64,000 nt of DNA from contig NZ_CP126307.1 in the NCBI RefSeq assembly GCF_030144325.1, forward strand, positions 2,232,001 to 2,296,000, given 5' to 3'. Below, in pieces: positions 1-8,861 of the stretch. The notes beneath the pieces are model-generated. The model was not told the origin of the DNA, ran no database searches, and saw nothing but the letters and a program-made list of their open reading frames with translations. The translations under genes were made by a program, and so were the position numbers. Within the stretch, counting starts at the first letter, position 1. Each line of letters begins with the position of its first letter. Source of the DNA: Bosea vestrisii. GTDB lineage: Bacteria > Pseudomonadota > Alphaproteobacteria > Rhizobiales > Beijerinckiaceae.

Positions 1-933
1 GGCATCGGCCCCGGCGATGCGGTGCTCTGCCCGAGCTTCACCTTCGCAGCGACCGCCGAAGTAGTCGCCTGGATGGGTGCGACCCCGATCTTCGCCGAAA
101 TCGACGAGCCGACCTACAACATCGACCCGAAGGGCCTTGCCGCCGCGCTCGATACCGCCAGGAAGCATGAGCTCAAGCCGCGCGCCCTGATCACGGTCGA
201 TCTCTTCGGCCAAGCCTGTGACTACGAGCCGATCGAGGCCTTCTGCAAGCAGAACGGGCTCGTGCTGATCTCGGATTCGGCGCAGGGCTATGGCGCCCGC
301 TACAAGGGCCGCATCGCCGGCGCAATCGGCGACTTCGCCACCACGAGCTTCTTCCCGGCCAAGCCGCTCGGCTGCTACGGCGATGGCGGCGCGATCCTGA
401 CCGACAGCGACGAGCACGCCGACCTGCTGCGCTCGCTGCGCTTCCACGGCAAGGGCTCGTACAAATACGACAATGTCCGCGTCGGCGTGAATTCGCGACT
501 CGACACCATCCAGGCAGCCGTGCTGATCGAGAAGCTCAAGGTCTATGCCGAGGAGCTCGAGCAGCGGCAGGGCGTCGCCGCGCGCTACACCGCGGCGCTA
601 AAGGACCTCGTCACCACGCCCTACGTCATGCCCGACAGCGTTTCGACCTGGGCCCAGTACACCATCCGCGTCGATGCCGGCCGCCGCGACGCCTTCCAGG
701 CCGCTCTGAAGGCCAAGGGCGTGCCGACCACGGTCTACTACCCCAAGCCCCTGCACCAGCAGACCGCCTACAAGCACTTCCCCGTCGCCGGCAACGGCCT
801 GCCCATCTCCGAGCGCGTCGCGCAGGAGGTCGTCGCGCTGCCGATGCACCCCTATCTCGACGAGGCGACGCAGGACTACATCATCGAACAGGTCCGCGAG
901 GCTCTGGCTGCACCGACGGCCGCGGTGGCATGA
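1..933 (+). CDS. DegT/DnrJ/EryC1/StrS sugar aminotransferase, WbpE-like (5' end outside window)
   Basis: This is a PLP-dependent aminotransferase that transfers an amino group to a keto-sugar nucleotide. The frame is open from base 1, and the first residues GIGPGDAVLCPSFTF are the internal start of the family fold, so roughly 50-70 N-terminal residues lie upstream. The PLP lysine is in SFFPAKPLGCYGDGG and a second family motif is VNSRLDTIQAAVL. The text resembles WbpE, the UDP-3-keto-GlcNAcA aminotransferase of Pseudomonas O-antigen synthesis, more than the 4-amino enzymes such as PseC or ArnB. That assignment is from memory of the family. HisH, HisF and WbpG homologues about 17.5 kb downstream act on the same kind of sugar and support a 3-amino product. 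The stop codon overlaps the next start as ATGA, indicating translational coupling. Confidence 0.9.
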   Translation, partial: GIGPGDAVLCPSFTFAATAEVVAWMGATPIFAEIDEPTYNIDPKGLAAALDTARKHELKPRALITVDLFGQACDYEPIEAFCKQNGLVLISDSAQGYGARYKGRIAGAIGDFATTSFFPAKPLGCYGDGGAILTDSDEHADLLRSLRFHGKGSYKYDNVRVGVNSRLDTIQAAVLIEKLKVYAEELEQRQGVAARYTAALKDLVTTPYVMPDSVSTWAQYTIRVDAGRRDAFQAALKAKGVPTTVYYPKPLHQQTAYKHFPVAGNGLPISERVAQEVVALPMHPYLDEATQDYIIEQVREALAAPTAAVA

Positions 934-2030
934 ACCGACCGCTCCGGCTGGCCTATCTCTCGCTCGAGACGCCGCGACCGGGGCAGGCTTCGCAGACCCA
1001 TATCGACGAGATCATCGCCAACCTGAGGCTGTCCGGCTGGCAGGTGGAGCTCTTCGCCACCACGCGTGGCGGGGCGAGTGCGCGTACTTCCTTCCTGCAG
1101 CGCCTGCTCGACTACGGCCGGGTCCAGCTTGCCCTGGCACGCCGCCTGCGCGAGTTCGACGCGGTCTTCGTTCGCTCACATTTCATGGCGCTGCCGCTTG
1201 CGCTCTGGGCCCGCCGGCGCAAGGTGCCCGTCATCCACGAGATCAACGGCAAGCCCGCCGATATCGGCGTGACCTATCCGGCCCTGAAGCCGTTCTCGCC
1301 GCTCTTCGCCTGGCTCTACCGGACGCAGTATCGCATGGCGGCGCATCTGGTCGCGGTGACCGAAGGCTTGGCGCAGTGGGCCCGCTCCTTCGCCGGGCAT
1401 GACCGGGTCAGCACCGTCTCCAATGGCGCCAATACCGATCTGTTCACGCCGGAGGGCCCCCGCGCCGACATCGCCGGCCGCTACGTGATCTTCGTCGGTG
1501 GCCTCGTCGCCTGGCACGGGATCGGCACCATGCTCGCAGCCTTGCGGGAGCCGGCCTGGCCGGCGGATGTCAGGCTCGTCATCGTCGGCGACGGCATTGA
1601 GCGCGACAGGGTCGAGGCCGCGAAGGGTAATCCCCGCCTGCTCTGGCTTGGCCGGCAGCCCTATGAGGCGGTCCCTGCCCTGCTGCGCGGGGCGCTCGCC
1701 GCTCTTTGCGTGATCGAGGACCAGGACGGCCGCTCAGCCGCTGGCGTCGCGCCGCTCAAATTGTTCGAGGCAATGGCCTGCGGCATCCCGGTCATCGTAA
1801 GCGACTTGCCGTTCCAGGCCGAGATCGTCAGACAGGCTGAAGCAGGCCTCGTCGTGCCCGCCGCCTCAGCTGCAAGGATTGCGGAAACGATAAGAATGCT
1901 TGCCGAGGCTCCGGAAAGGGCTGCCATGCTGGGAAGGAATGGAGGCACTTACGTTCTGCGCGAAGCGAGTTGGCGCCGGCGAGGCGACCAGATCGACCAC
2001 ATCCTGCGTGCGACAATGCTGGCCAGCTGA
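930..2030 (+). CDS. GT4 family glycosyltransferase
   Basis: A 366-residue GT-B fold retaining glycosyltransferase, presumably cytoplasmic or membrane-peripheral, adding one sugar to the growing glycan. The N-terminal domain begins RLAYLSLETPRPGQASQTH, typical of family 4 acceptor domains. The donor domain carries YVIFVGGLVAWHGIGTM near residue 185 and the family motif PLKLFEAMACGIPVIVSD near residue 275, whose E-x7-E-like region binds the nucleotide sugar. Its ATG overlaps the aminotransferase stop by 4 bp, so the two are co-translated. It is only distantly similar to the three other GT4 proteins in this locus. The donor sugar cannot be told from sequence. Confidence 0.92.
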   Translation: MNRPLRLAYLSLETPRPGQASQTHIDEIIANLRLSGWQVELFATTRGGASARTSFLQRLLDYGRVQLALARRLREFDAVFVRSHFMALPLALWARRRKVPVIHEINGKPADIGVTYPALKPFSPLFAWLYRTQYRMAAHLVAVTEGLAQWARSFAGHDRVSTVSNGANTDLFTPEGPRADIAGRYVIFVGGLVAWHGIGTMLAALREPAWPADVRLVIVGDGIERDRVEAAKGNPRLLWLGRQPYEAVPALLRGALAALCVIEDQDGRSAAGVAPLKLFEAMACGIPVIVSDLPFQAEIVRQAEAGLVVPAASAARIAETIRMLAEAPERAAMLGRNGGTYVLREASWRRRGDQIDHILRATMLAS

Positions 2031-2164
2031 ATCGGCCGCAGCCTTGCTGCGCCCAGGATGCCTGTCCCTCGAAACATCATTTAAGATAGTCCAAGCCCTG
2101 GCTATTAAAGTATTCTGGCATTTGGCGAATTGGATATGAAAGCGATTCTGAAATTTCTGGGGCC
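2031..2164 (+). promoter_or_regulatory. AT-rich intergenic segment, candidate promoter of the next two glycosyltransferases
   Basis: This 134-bp gap is clearly richer in A and T than its surroundings, especially 2078-2155. The tight overlap that joins the genes before and after it is lost here. No convincing -35/-10 pair or hairpin terminator stands out. It may hold an internal promoter or mark a join between blocks acquired separately. Confidence 0.3.
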
Positions 2165-3376
2165 GTGCTCTCTGTGAATAGTCGTGCCAAGCGGACGCTG
2201 CGGATCGCAGTTCTGTCCTACACCACGATTGCGCGCGACTACCGGGTTCTGCGCACGCTGGAGACCCTTGCTGCGCTCGGCCATGAGGTAATCGCCGTCG
2301 GCTTCGGCGAGGCCCCCGACTTGCCGGTCAGGATGATTCGGCTGCCTGATCCTCCGGGGCGTGCGGGCCAACGTCTCGGGATAATGGCGACCCAGTTTCC
2401 CGCCAACCTGATCCCGGCTTCCGCTCCGCTCCTGCATATGCTTTTACCGCCGCACCGGGCCGCTCGCGAGGCACTACTTGCGCTGCGCCCCGACATCGTC
2501 CACGCCAATGACTGGCAGGCCTTGGTCGCAGCCGATGCTGCAAGACAGGCAGTCGGCTCCCGGATCGTTTACGACAGTCACGAACTCGCTGGCGAAGAAC
2601 ACGCCGACAACTGGGTCTGGCGGCTCGTGGCGCAACGACACACCAGTGCCATCGAAGCCCGCTTCATTCGCCGGGCAGATGCGGTCGTTACGGTCAGCGA
2701 CGGCATCGCCGACACCCTGCAAGCTCTCTATGCCTTGCCCAGCCGTCCTCTGGTAATCCGCAACGCGCCGGCCTATCGCACCGTCGCACCAGCGCCGTTC
2801 ACTCAGCCCCTGCGCCTGCTTTTCCACGGCATCCTGAAAAGTGGGCGCGGCATCGAAGCCGTGATCGGGGCGATGCCGCTATTGCCGGAGTACCGGCTCA
2901 CCCTTCGCGGTGATGGTGCGCCGCACTATCTCGCCAAGTTGCAGGCGCTGGCCGCCAAACTGGGAGTCGCTTCGCGTATCACCTTCGAACCCGCCGTGCC
3001 GCATGAGGAAGTCGTCGAGGCGGCGGCGAGTTCGCATATCGGCATTTTCTGCGCATCGCGCGACACCCGGCACAACCGTTTTGCGATGCCCAACAAGATC
3101 TACGAATATCTGATGGCGGGGCTGGCGGTGCTGGTCACGGCCGAGACGGACCTCGCAGACTTGGTGGAGACATATGGCTGCGGCTTGACTGCGACCGACT
3201 CGACGCCGGACGCCATCGCCGCCGCCCTGCGGGCATTACCCATTCCCGAGCTGAACCAGATGCGCCGAAACGCCCTGGCCTCCGCACGGGCATTATCCTG
3301 GGACGAGGAACGTCAGCGGCTCATCAGCCTCTACGAGACACTTTCCGCGGCCGGGCAGGCGCAGCATGCTGGCTAG
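2165..3376 (+). CDS. GT4 family glycosyltransferase (paralogue A)
   Basis: A 403-residue retaining GT-B glycosyltransferase. The N-terminal domain starts RIAVLSYTTIARDYRVLRTL. The middle carries IVYDSHELAGEEH, a His-Glu motif also found in the proteins at 3366 and 17174, and the donor domain carries FAMPNKIYEYLMAGLAVL near residue 305. These shared motifs make it a paralogue of the other two. A GTG start at 2165 is used; another GTG nine bases downstream is equally possible and changes only three residues. It overlaps the following gene by 11 bp. The acceptor and donor are unknown. Confidence 0.9.
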   Translation: MLSVNSRAKRTLRIAVLSYTTIARDYRVLRTLETLAALGHEVIAVGFGEAPDLPVRMIRLPDPPGRAGQRLGIMATQFPANLIPASAPLLHMLLPPHRAAREALLALRPDIVHANDWQALVAADAARQAVGSRIVYDSHELAGEEHADNWVWRLVAQRHTSAIEARFIRRADAVVTVSDGIADTLQALYALPSRPLVIRNAPAYRTVAPAPFTQPLRLLFHGILKSGRGIEAVIGAMPLLPEYRLTLRGDGAPHYLAKLQALAAKLGVASRITFEPAVPHEEVVEAAASSHIGIFCASRDTRHNRFAMPNKIYEYLMAGLAVLVTAETDLADLVETYGCGLTATDSTPDAIAAALRALPIPELNQMRRNALASARALSWDEERQRLISLYETLSAAGQAQHAG

Positions 3377-4640
3377 CCTCGTCGGCGACGGCGCCTCCGT
3401 CCGGAAATCTCCGTCGATCGGCCTGCTGGTCCTCGGTTCGGCCGCAGATGACCCGCGAGTACGCCGCCAGGGAGACGCCTTCGCCGCGGCCGGTTGGCGG
3501 GTCGAGGCCTTCGCTCTGCCCGGCGCGCGCGCGCAGGCTCCGGCATGGCCTGTCACCACACTGTCTGACGCCGAAGCCGCCGGCGGCCCCGGCGGAATGC
3601 GCGAGACCACGAGCGTCCGCATACGCCGCCGCCTAGCGAAGATACTCGGGCTTGCTGGTCTGCAGCTCGGCGCGTTGGCCTGGCCGCGGATCTACTGGCG
3701 CCTCGATTCCCGCTTCCGGGCCCTGCTCGCGCTCGCATCGCCCAGGCGTCGGGACATTTGGCTCGCCAATGATTGGCAGATGCTGCCGATCGCCTTGGAA
3801 CTCGCGCGGCGCCAAGGCTCGATTGTCGTCTACGACACCCATGAACTGGCCAGCAACGAATATAGTGACAATCCTCGTTGGCGCCTGCTCCACCGCCCGC
3901 TGGTGATGGCTGTGGAGGGCGCCTGCATCGGCGATGCCGCTCTGGTGACCTGTGTCTCGGCCGGTATCGCCGCCGAGTTGCAGCGCGAATACACTCTGGC
4001 CACCACACCGACCGTGATCCGCAATATTCCAGCCATGACCCGGGTGGGATCTCGTCCGACCGGCCGGCCGGTTCGGGTCCTATACCATGGCGTGGTCTCG
4101 CCCGGTCGCGGGCTTGAAGCCTGTATCCGCTCGGTGCCGCAATGGCGCGATGGCTACACGCTGACCATCCGCGGCCCGGCACAGCCGGATTATCGCGAGG
4201 TGCTGGAACGGGAAATTCTCGCAGCCGGCGTTGCCGATCGTGTCACACTCGCTGAGCCCGTCCCCGTTACCGAGCTCGTCCGAGAGGCCGCAGCTTTCGA
4301 CATAGGCCTGTTCTGCCTGCCGGGCTCTTCGCTGCAGAACCGGCTCGCTCTACCGAACAAGCTGTTCGAATACACGATGGCCGGCTTGGCGCTCTGTGTC
4401 TCGGCTCTTCCTGAGATGGCGACAATGGTACGCGAGCACGAGCTCGGCGTGCTGATTGAAGGCGATACGCCAGAGGCCGTCGCGGCCGCAATCAATTCGC
4501 TCGATGCGACCGCCCTCGATCGTTACCGGACCAACTCCCTGAAAGCAGGAAAAAGCCTGAATTGGGAGAGCGAAGGTAGCCGACTGGTCGACGCCTGCAC
4601 GGCCCTGCTGCATGGGATCGTGCCCAGCGCTGATCCCTGA
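3366..4640 (+). CDS. GT4 family glycosyltransferase (paralogue B)
   Basis: A 424-residue GT-B glycosyltransferase. Key motifs are LVLGSAADDPRVRRQGDAF at the N-terminus, IVVYDTHELASNEYSDNPRW in the middle and LALPNKLFEYTMAGLALCVS in the donor domain. It is closer to the protein at 17174 than to its neighbour at 2165, which suggests duplication inside the locus. The ATG lies within the end of the preceding gene, so the pair is co-translated. It ends 22 bp before the convergent stop of the GT2 gene on the other strand. Confidence 0.9.
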   Translation: MLASLVGDGASVRKSPSIGLLVLGSAADDPRVRRQGDAFAAAGWRVEAFALPGARAQAPAWPVTTLSDAEAAGGPGGMRETTSVRIRRRLAKILGLAGLQLGALAWPRIYWRLDSRFRALLALASPRRRDIWLANDWQMLPIALELARRQGSIVVYDTHELASNEYSDNPRWRLLHRPLVMAVEGACIGDAALVTCVSAGIAAELQREYTLATTPTVIRNIPAMTRVGSRPTGRPVRVLYHGVVSPGRGLEACIRSVPQWRDGYTLTIRGPAQPDYREVLEREILAAGVADRVTLAEPVPVTELVREAAAFDIGLFCLPGSSLQNRLALPNKLFEYTMAGLALCVSALPEMATMVREHELGVLIEGDTPEAVAAAINSLDATALDRYRTNSLKAGKSLNWESEGSRLVDACTALLHGIVPSADP

Positions 4641-4662
4641 CCGCCTCGGCCTCCCAAGCCTG

Positions 4663-5643
4663 CTAACCGCGCAGCGACTTGTTCGCTTCCATATCCATCC
4701 ACATACCGAAGAAGAAGCTCTGCATACTGGTGGTAAAGGCAAACATGAAGGCGATGGCGCTGAGCGCCGGCGCGCTACCCTCGTCTGCCCACAGCCAGAT
4801 GATGCGGCCGAACAAGATGATGCTGATAGCAGCGAGCAGCAGCCCGATGAGGTAGAACAGAACCAACGGATGGAAATCCATCACGATGTATTTCAGGAAC
4901 ATGCGCTCACGGAAGCGCCGTAGGAGTAGACTGCTGATCGTGAAGATGACACGGCGGATCTTGATGCCGCTGACCTCGCCGACCTGGTAGAGCGGTTTTA
5001 CCGGCACGTCCCGCACCGACATGTTGTTGATATTGAGCGACACCAACAGGTCATTCGGCTGGCCGTAGCGCTTGTACATCTTCTGCCAGTCGATGGCCCT
5101 GAGCGCGCTCTTGCTGATCGCGGTGTAGCCGCACTGCGTGTCGGAGACGTGCCAGTAGCCCGACCCAACTTTGGTCAGGAAGGACAGGCAGGCATTGCCG
5201 AAGAAGCGAACTTTTGGGATGAGCGCGACGCCGCCCGGGAAGAGGAAGCGGTTGCCCTTGGCATAGTCTACATCGTCGACAACGACGGGCGCGAGCAGGC
5301 GCGGCAAGTCGGCTGGATCCATCTGGCCGTCGCCGGCCATGACGACTGCACAATCGGCATTGTTGTCGCGCGCCCATTCATAGCCGGACGCGATCGCGCC
5401 ACCGACGCCCTGGTTCTCCGCATGCTGGATCAGGACGACGCGCGGATGATCCGCTTGAGCGGCTCTGACCCGCTCGGCCGTCGCGTCGCTGCTCTTGTCG
5501 TCGACAATGACGATGTGATCGACGTAGTCCGGCATCGTCTCAATGACATGGACGATGTTGCGCTCTTCGTTGTGCGCAGGCACCACGGCGACCACGACGG
5601 CGCGGCGGATCTTCTCCATGTCTTCGGCTGAAACGTCTTGCAT
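4663..5643 (-). CDS. GT2 family glycosyltransferase, DPM1-like with C-terminal membrane segments
   Basis: A 326-residue GT-A glycosyltransferase of the dolichyl/polyprenyl-phosphate sugar synthase type. The start of the catalytic domain reads VAVVPAHNEERNIVHVIETM, with the acidic pair IVDDKSSDAT and the metal-binding AGDGQMDPADLPRLL. The C-terminus has two hydrophobic stretches, near PLVLFYLIGLLLAAISIILF and ALSAIAFMFAFTTSMQSFFF, that would anchor it in the inner membrane. Such enzymes load a sugar onto undecaprenyl phosphate for use by periplasmic GT-C enzymes. A TTG at 5691 in frame would add 16 residues that do not look like family sequence, so the ATG at 5643 is preferred. It stands alone on the minus strand between plus-strand genes. 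Confidence 0.88.
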   Translation of the reverse strand: MQDVSAEDMEKIRRAVVVAVVPAHNEERNIVHVIETMPDYVDHIVIVDDKSSDATAERVRAAQADHPRVVLIQHAENQGVGGAIASGYEWARDNNADCAVVMAGDGQMDPADLPRLLAPVVVDDVDYAKGNRFLFPGGVALIPKVRFFGNACLSFLTKVGSGYWHVSDTQCGYTAISKSALRAIDWQKMYKRYGQPNDLLVSLNINNMSVRDVPVKPLYQVGEVSGIKIRRVIFTISSLLLRRFRERMFLKYIVMDFHPLVLFYLIGLLLAAISIILFGRIIWLWADEGSAPALSAIAFMFAFTTSMQSFFFGMWMDMEANKSLRG

Positions 5644-5898
5644 TGGAACGACCCGGGCTGACACGACGGCGCGGCAAAAAGAACCGCCCAAAAGACGAGG
5701 TCTCCTGGGCGTCGCCGCCCCTCTACACGATCAATGCAGCCTCGAGCAAGCGCGTCACTTTTGTTACACGACAATTGCGACCAGTTTTGCCGGCGTCATC
5801 AACTCATCATTGACAGGAGAAGAACGGTCTGATGTGCAATGCCGCGCCGCCGGAGAGCTTCGAGCGGCACCATTTGACGGCAGCGCAAGCGAGGATCT

Positions 5899-6741
5899 GT
5901 GACAGCCAATCGGCCGCTATCCGACGACGCCGTGGACATCACCTCTGCCACCGACACCGCCTTCGGATCCTTCCGGACGCTCTGGAACTGGCGTTTTCTG
6001 GCCTGGGCGCTGACAGTCCGGGATATAAAACTGCGCTACAAGCAGACCGTGCTGAGCTTTGGCATCATCATCTTGCGGCCACTGCTCTCGGCCGTGATCA
6101 TGGCCTTCGTGCTCGGTAGCGTCGCCAATTTGTCGACCGGCGACATTCCGATCTTCGTTTTCGGTTTCGTCGGCAGCATCATCTGGTTCTATTTCAGCTA
6201 CGCCTTGAGCAATTCGGCGATGTCGCTGCTCAAGGAGAGCGATACGATCAGCAAGGTCCATGTTCCACATTTCATCCCAGTGCTGGCCGGTACACTCTCG
6301 ACCTATGTTGATTTCCTCGTCAGCTTCGTGGTGCTGGTGGCCTATTTGCTGGTCAGCGGCTTCGTGCCGGGCTGGACCATCATCCTCGCGCCTGTCATCG
6401 CGCTGGGGACACCGCTGACCGTGCTCGCCTACTCCCTGTTCCTAGCGCCGCTGACCGGCCTGTTCCGGGATTTTCGCGAGCTCACCAACCTGATCCTGCA
6501 GTTCTTGCTCTTCCTCACCCCAGTCTATTATCCCTTCGATAAAGTCCCGGCCCTGTTCCAGCCGGTGCTGGCGCTCAACCCGGCGCTCTGGGTCATCGAA
6601 CTGTTCCGCGCCAGCGTGCTCGGCCAGATGACTTGCGACCCATTCTGGATCTGGGTGTCGCTCGGCTCGACTTTGGTCTGCTGCTTGATCGGCATTCGCT
6701 TCTTCCGCGCGCTCGATCGCGTGCTGATCGATTTTCTCTGA
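5899..6741 (+). CDS. ABC-2 type polysaccharide export permease (Wzm-like)
   Basis: A 280-residue inner-membrane permease that forms the channel for a lipid-linked polysaccharide. It has an N-terminal amphipathic stretch with RDIKLRYKQTVLSFGIIILR, then six hydrophobic segments, as in Wzm/TagG/KpsM. The family signature FLLFLTPVYYPFDKVP is near residue 210. The GTG at 5899 is the first start that keeps the whole domain. The ATPase partner follows 18 bp downstream. The upstream region, back to the divergent GT2 gene, is the most likely promoter position for this exporter operon; a TTGACA hexamer lies at 5810-5815 but no good -10 box follows. Confidence 0.93.
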   Translation: MTANRPLSDDAVDITSATDTAFGSFRTLWNWRFLAWALTVRDIKLRYKQTVLSFGIIILRPLLSAVIMAFVLGSVANLSTGDIPIFVFGFVGSIIWFYFSYALSNSAMSLLKESDTISKVHVPHFIPVLAGTLSTYVDFLVSFVVLVAYLLVSGFVPGWTIILAPVIALGTPLTVLAYSLFLAPLTGLFRDFRELTNLILQFLLFLTPVYYPFDKVPALFQPVLALNPALWVIELFRASVLGQMTCDPFWIWVSLGSTLVCCLIGIRFFRALDRVLIDFL

Positions 6742-6759
6742 CGTGGAAAGGATAGTGGC

Positions 6760-8043
6760 ATGACCAGACCGATCCTCGCCATCGAGGGCCTCTCCAAACG
6801 CCATTATCACGGTGCCCAGACCGGTTATATCGCGCTGCGCGCCCTGGTGGAGGCAGGCCGCTCGGAGGCGCAGGCAGAGAAACCCTCCTTCTTCTCGCGC
6901 TTTGGCGAACCCTTCTGGGCGCTGCGTGACATCTCCTTCGAGGTCGGCCCCGGCGAGCGCCTCGCCGTGATCGGCGGCAACGGCGCCGGCAAGTCGACGC
7001 TGCTCAAGATCCTCGCCCGCGTCGTTCGTCCGACCAAGGGGCGCGCCTGGTATCGCGGGCGCATGGCGGCGCTGCTCGAGGTCGGCACCGGCTTCAACAC
7101 CGACCTGACCGGACGCGAGAACGCCACGGTCAATGCGGCGGTAATGGGCATGGACAGTCGCTTCATCAAGCGCAACCTCGACGAGATCGTCGCCTTCGCA
7201 GAGCTCGAGGATGCGATCGACACGCCGCTGAAATTCTACTCGACCGGTATGCGCGCCCGCCTCGCCTTCTCCATCGCCGCCTTCATGGAGCCAGATATTC
7301 TGATCGCGGACGAAGTGCTGGCGGTCGGCGACGCCAAGTTCCAGCGCGCCTGCCTGCAGAAGATGAGCAGCCTCGGCGAGCAGGGCAGTACCGTGATCTT
7401 CGTCTCGCATTCAATGCCGCAAGTGCTGCGCCTGTGCACGCGCGGCATCTGGCTCGATCAGGGCAAGGTGGCGATGGATGGCGCGGTCGCCGATGTCGCC
7501 GCCGCCTATGGCGCCAAGCAGATGAACATGACCGGCGAGGACTACGAGAATTACCGGCCGAAGGGCGCCAGCGACCCGGTGCGGCTGATCAGCCTGCGCG
7601 CGCTCAAAGCGGATGGTGAGGCGACGACGCAGTTCGACGTGCGCGATCCGATCACCTTCGAGCTTAGCTACGAGGTGGTGGCTGACGGGCTGCAGGTCGC
7701 GCCGGAGATCAGCCTGATCGACGCCAACCATCAGGAGATCCTGGTCACCGGTGTGCGCCAATCGGGACAGGCGGCCGCCGCTTCGAGGCCCGGCACCTAT
7801 GTCGGGCGCGTCACCGTGCCCGCCGATCTGCTCAATGAGGGCGTCCATCATCTCACAGTGCGCGTGCTCTCCTTCGAGCGGCATGAGCGGCTGGCCGAGA
7901 GCCGCGAGGCGCTGACGCTCTTCATCGGCGACCAGGCTGCAGGCGACAGCGCGCGCGGCGACTATCTCGGACCGATCAGCGGCATGGTCCGGCCGAAGCT
8001 CGACTGGACGATCCGCCCCGGCCAACAGGCCACTGAGGGCTGA
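6760..8043 (+). CDS. Polysaccharide ABC exporter ATPase with C-terminal glycan-binding domain (Wzt-like)
   Basis: A 427-residue cytoplasmic ATPase that powers the Wzm channel. Residues from about 50 to 250 are the nucleotide-binding domain, with Walker A GGNGAGKST, the degenerate signature FYSTGMRARLAF and Walker B ILIADEVLAVGD. The last 160 residues form a beta-rich domain like the Wzt carbohydrate-recognition domain. Known Wzt proteins with this domain bind the modified end of a finished chain, so this glycan is probably terminated by a non-reducing end group. A good ribosome-binding site, GGAAAGGA, precedes the ATG. The next gene encodes a deacetylase-like protein. Confidence 0.94.
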   Translation: MTRPILAIEGLSKRHYHGAQTGYIALRALVEAGRSEAQAEKPSFFSRFGEPFWALRDISFEVGPGERLAVIGGNGAGKSTLLKILARVVRPTKGRAWYRGRMAALLEVGTGFNTDLTGRENATVNAAVMGMDSRFIKRNLDEIVAFAELEDAIDTPLKFYSTGMRARLAFSIAAFMEPDILIADEVLAVGDAKFQRACLQKMSSLGEQGSTVIFVSHSMPQVLRLCTRGIWLDQGKVAMDGAVADVAAAYGAKQMNMTGEDYENYRPKGASDPVRLISLRALKADGEATTQFDVRDPITFELSYEVVADGLQVAPEISLIDANHQEILVTGVRQSGQAAAASRPGTYVGRVTVPADLLNEGVHHLTVRVLSFERHERLAESREALTLFIGDQAAGDSARGDYLGPISGMVRPKLDWTIRPGQQATEG

Positions 8044-8066
8044 CGCCTCCGCCGGGAAGGAACGAC

Positions 8067-8846
8067 ATGGACTTCACCCAAGCCAAATATGTCTCGATCG
8101 TCGAAGCCGCCCTCGCGGCGGACTACCATGTCTGCGGCATCCGCGACTGGTACGACGACCCGGCCAAGCAGGGCCGCGTCCTGATCGTACGCCACGATGT
8201 CGACCGGCAGCCCTGGAACGCGCTCGAAATGGCGCGGAACGAGCACGCGCGCGGCGTCCGTACCTCCTACTATTTCCGCGCTCTGCCCTGTTCCTTGGTG
8301 CCGGAGGTCGTCACTGGCATCCGAGATCTCGGCCATGAGATTGGCTACCACTATGAAGACTGGTCGCTCGCCCGCTTCGACAAGGCGCGTGCCATCGAGA
8401 TGTTCGACGCCAATCTCAAGCGGCTGCGCGAGCTCGCACCGGTCTCCTCGATCGCGATGCATGGCAGCCCGCTCTCGCGCGAGAGTAATCTGACGATCTG
8501 GAAGCATCGCGATTTCCGCGACTGGGGCGTGATCGACGCAATTGAGTCGCTCGACTTCAAAGGCTTCGCCTCGTTCACCGATGCTGGACGCACCTTCGGC
8601 CAGACCGGCGCCAATCTGCGCGACTATCTGCGGGGCGAGGACCGGATTGACGACGTCCATTCCTCCGACGATCTCGCCGCCTTCCTGCGCGCCCGCCGCT
8701 ATGAGCGCGTCCATATTGGTGTCCATCCGGAGCGCTGGAACGACGCTGCCCTACCCTGGGCCCGGCAATGGGCCTTCGACTTCGCTGCCAACAGCGTCAA
8801 GCGCGGATTGAAGCTGATGCGCAAGGCCCAGGCCGGGCCGGGTTGA
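8067..8846 (+). CDS. Polysaccharide deacetylase-like protein (NodB-fold)
   Basis: A 259-residue protein with carbohydrate esterase 4-like motifs: RVLIVRHDVDRQPWNALEMA (motif 1 with HDVD), GHEIGYHYEDWSLARF (motif 2 region), SSIAMHGSPLS and HIGVHPERW. It lacks a signal peptide, so it would act in the cytoplasm on a sugar nucleotide or lipid-linked intermediate. The spacing departs from classical NodB, so it may be one of the deacetylase-like proteins often found in O-antigen loci rather than a proven deacetylase. It sits 23 bp after the Wzt stop and ends just before a convergent gene. Confidence 0.75.
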   Translation: MDFTQAKYVSIVEAALAADYHVCGIRDWYDDPAKQGRVLIVRHDVDRQPWNALEMARNEHARGVRTSYYFRALPCSLVPEVVTGIRDLGHEIGYHYEDWSLARFDKARAIEMFDANLKRLRELAPVSSIAMHGSPLSRESNLTIWKHRDFRDWGVIDAIESLDFKGFASFTDAGRTFGQTGANLRDYLRGEDRIDDVHSSDDLAAFLRARRYERVHIGVHPERWNDAALPWARQWAFDFAANSVKRGLKLMRKAQAGPG

Positions 8847-8861
8847 AGTGTCAGTCGCGGT

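Noticed and set aside
598..849. Minus-strand open frame opposite the aminotransferase gene
   Set aside because: It lies within conserved coding sequence on the other strand and lacks any domain motif; GC-rich DNA commonly opens such frames.
5810..5838. TTGACA at 5810-5815 as a sigma-70 promoter of the exporter
   Set aside because: No acceptable -10 box follows at 16-18 bp; the match is a single hexamer and could be chance.
6442..7410. Long minus-strand open frame across the Wzm/Wzt junction
   Set aside because: The plus strand carries intact ABC transporter motifs through the whole stretch, and the minus-strand protein is a low-complexity shadow.
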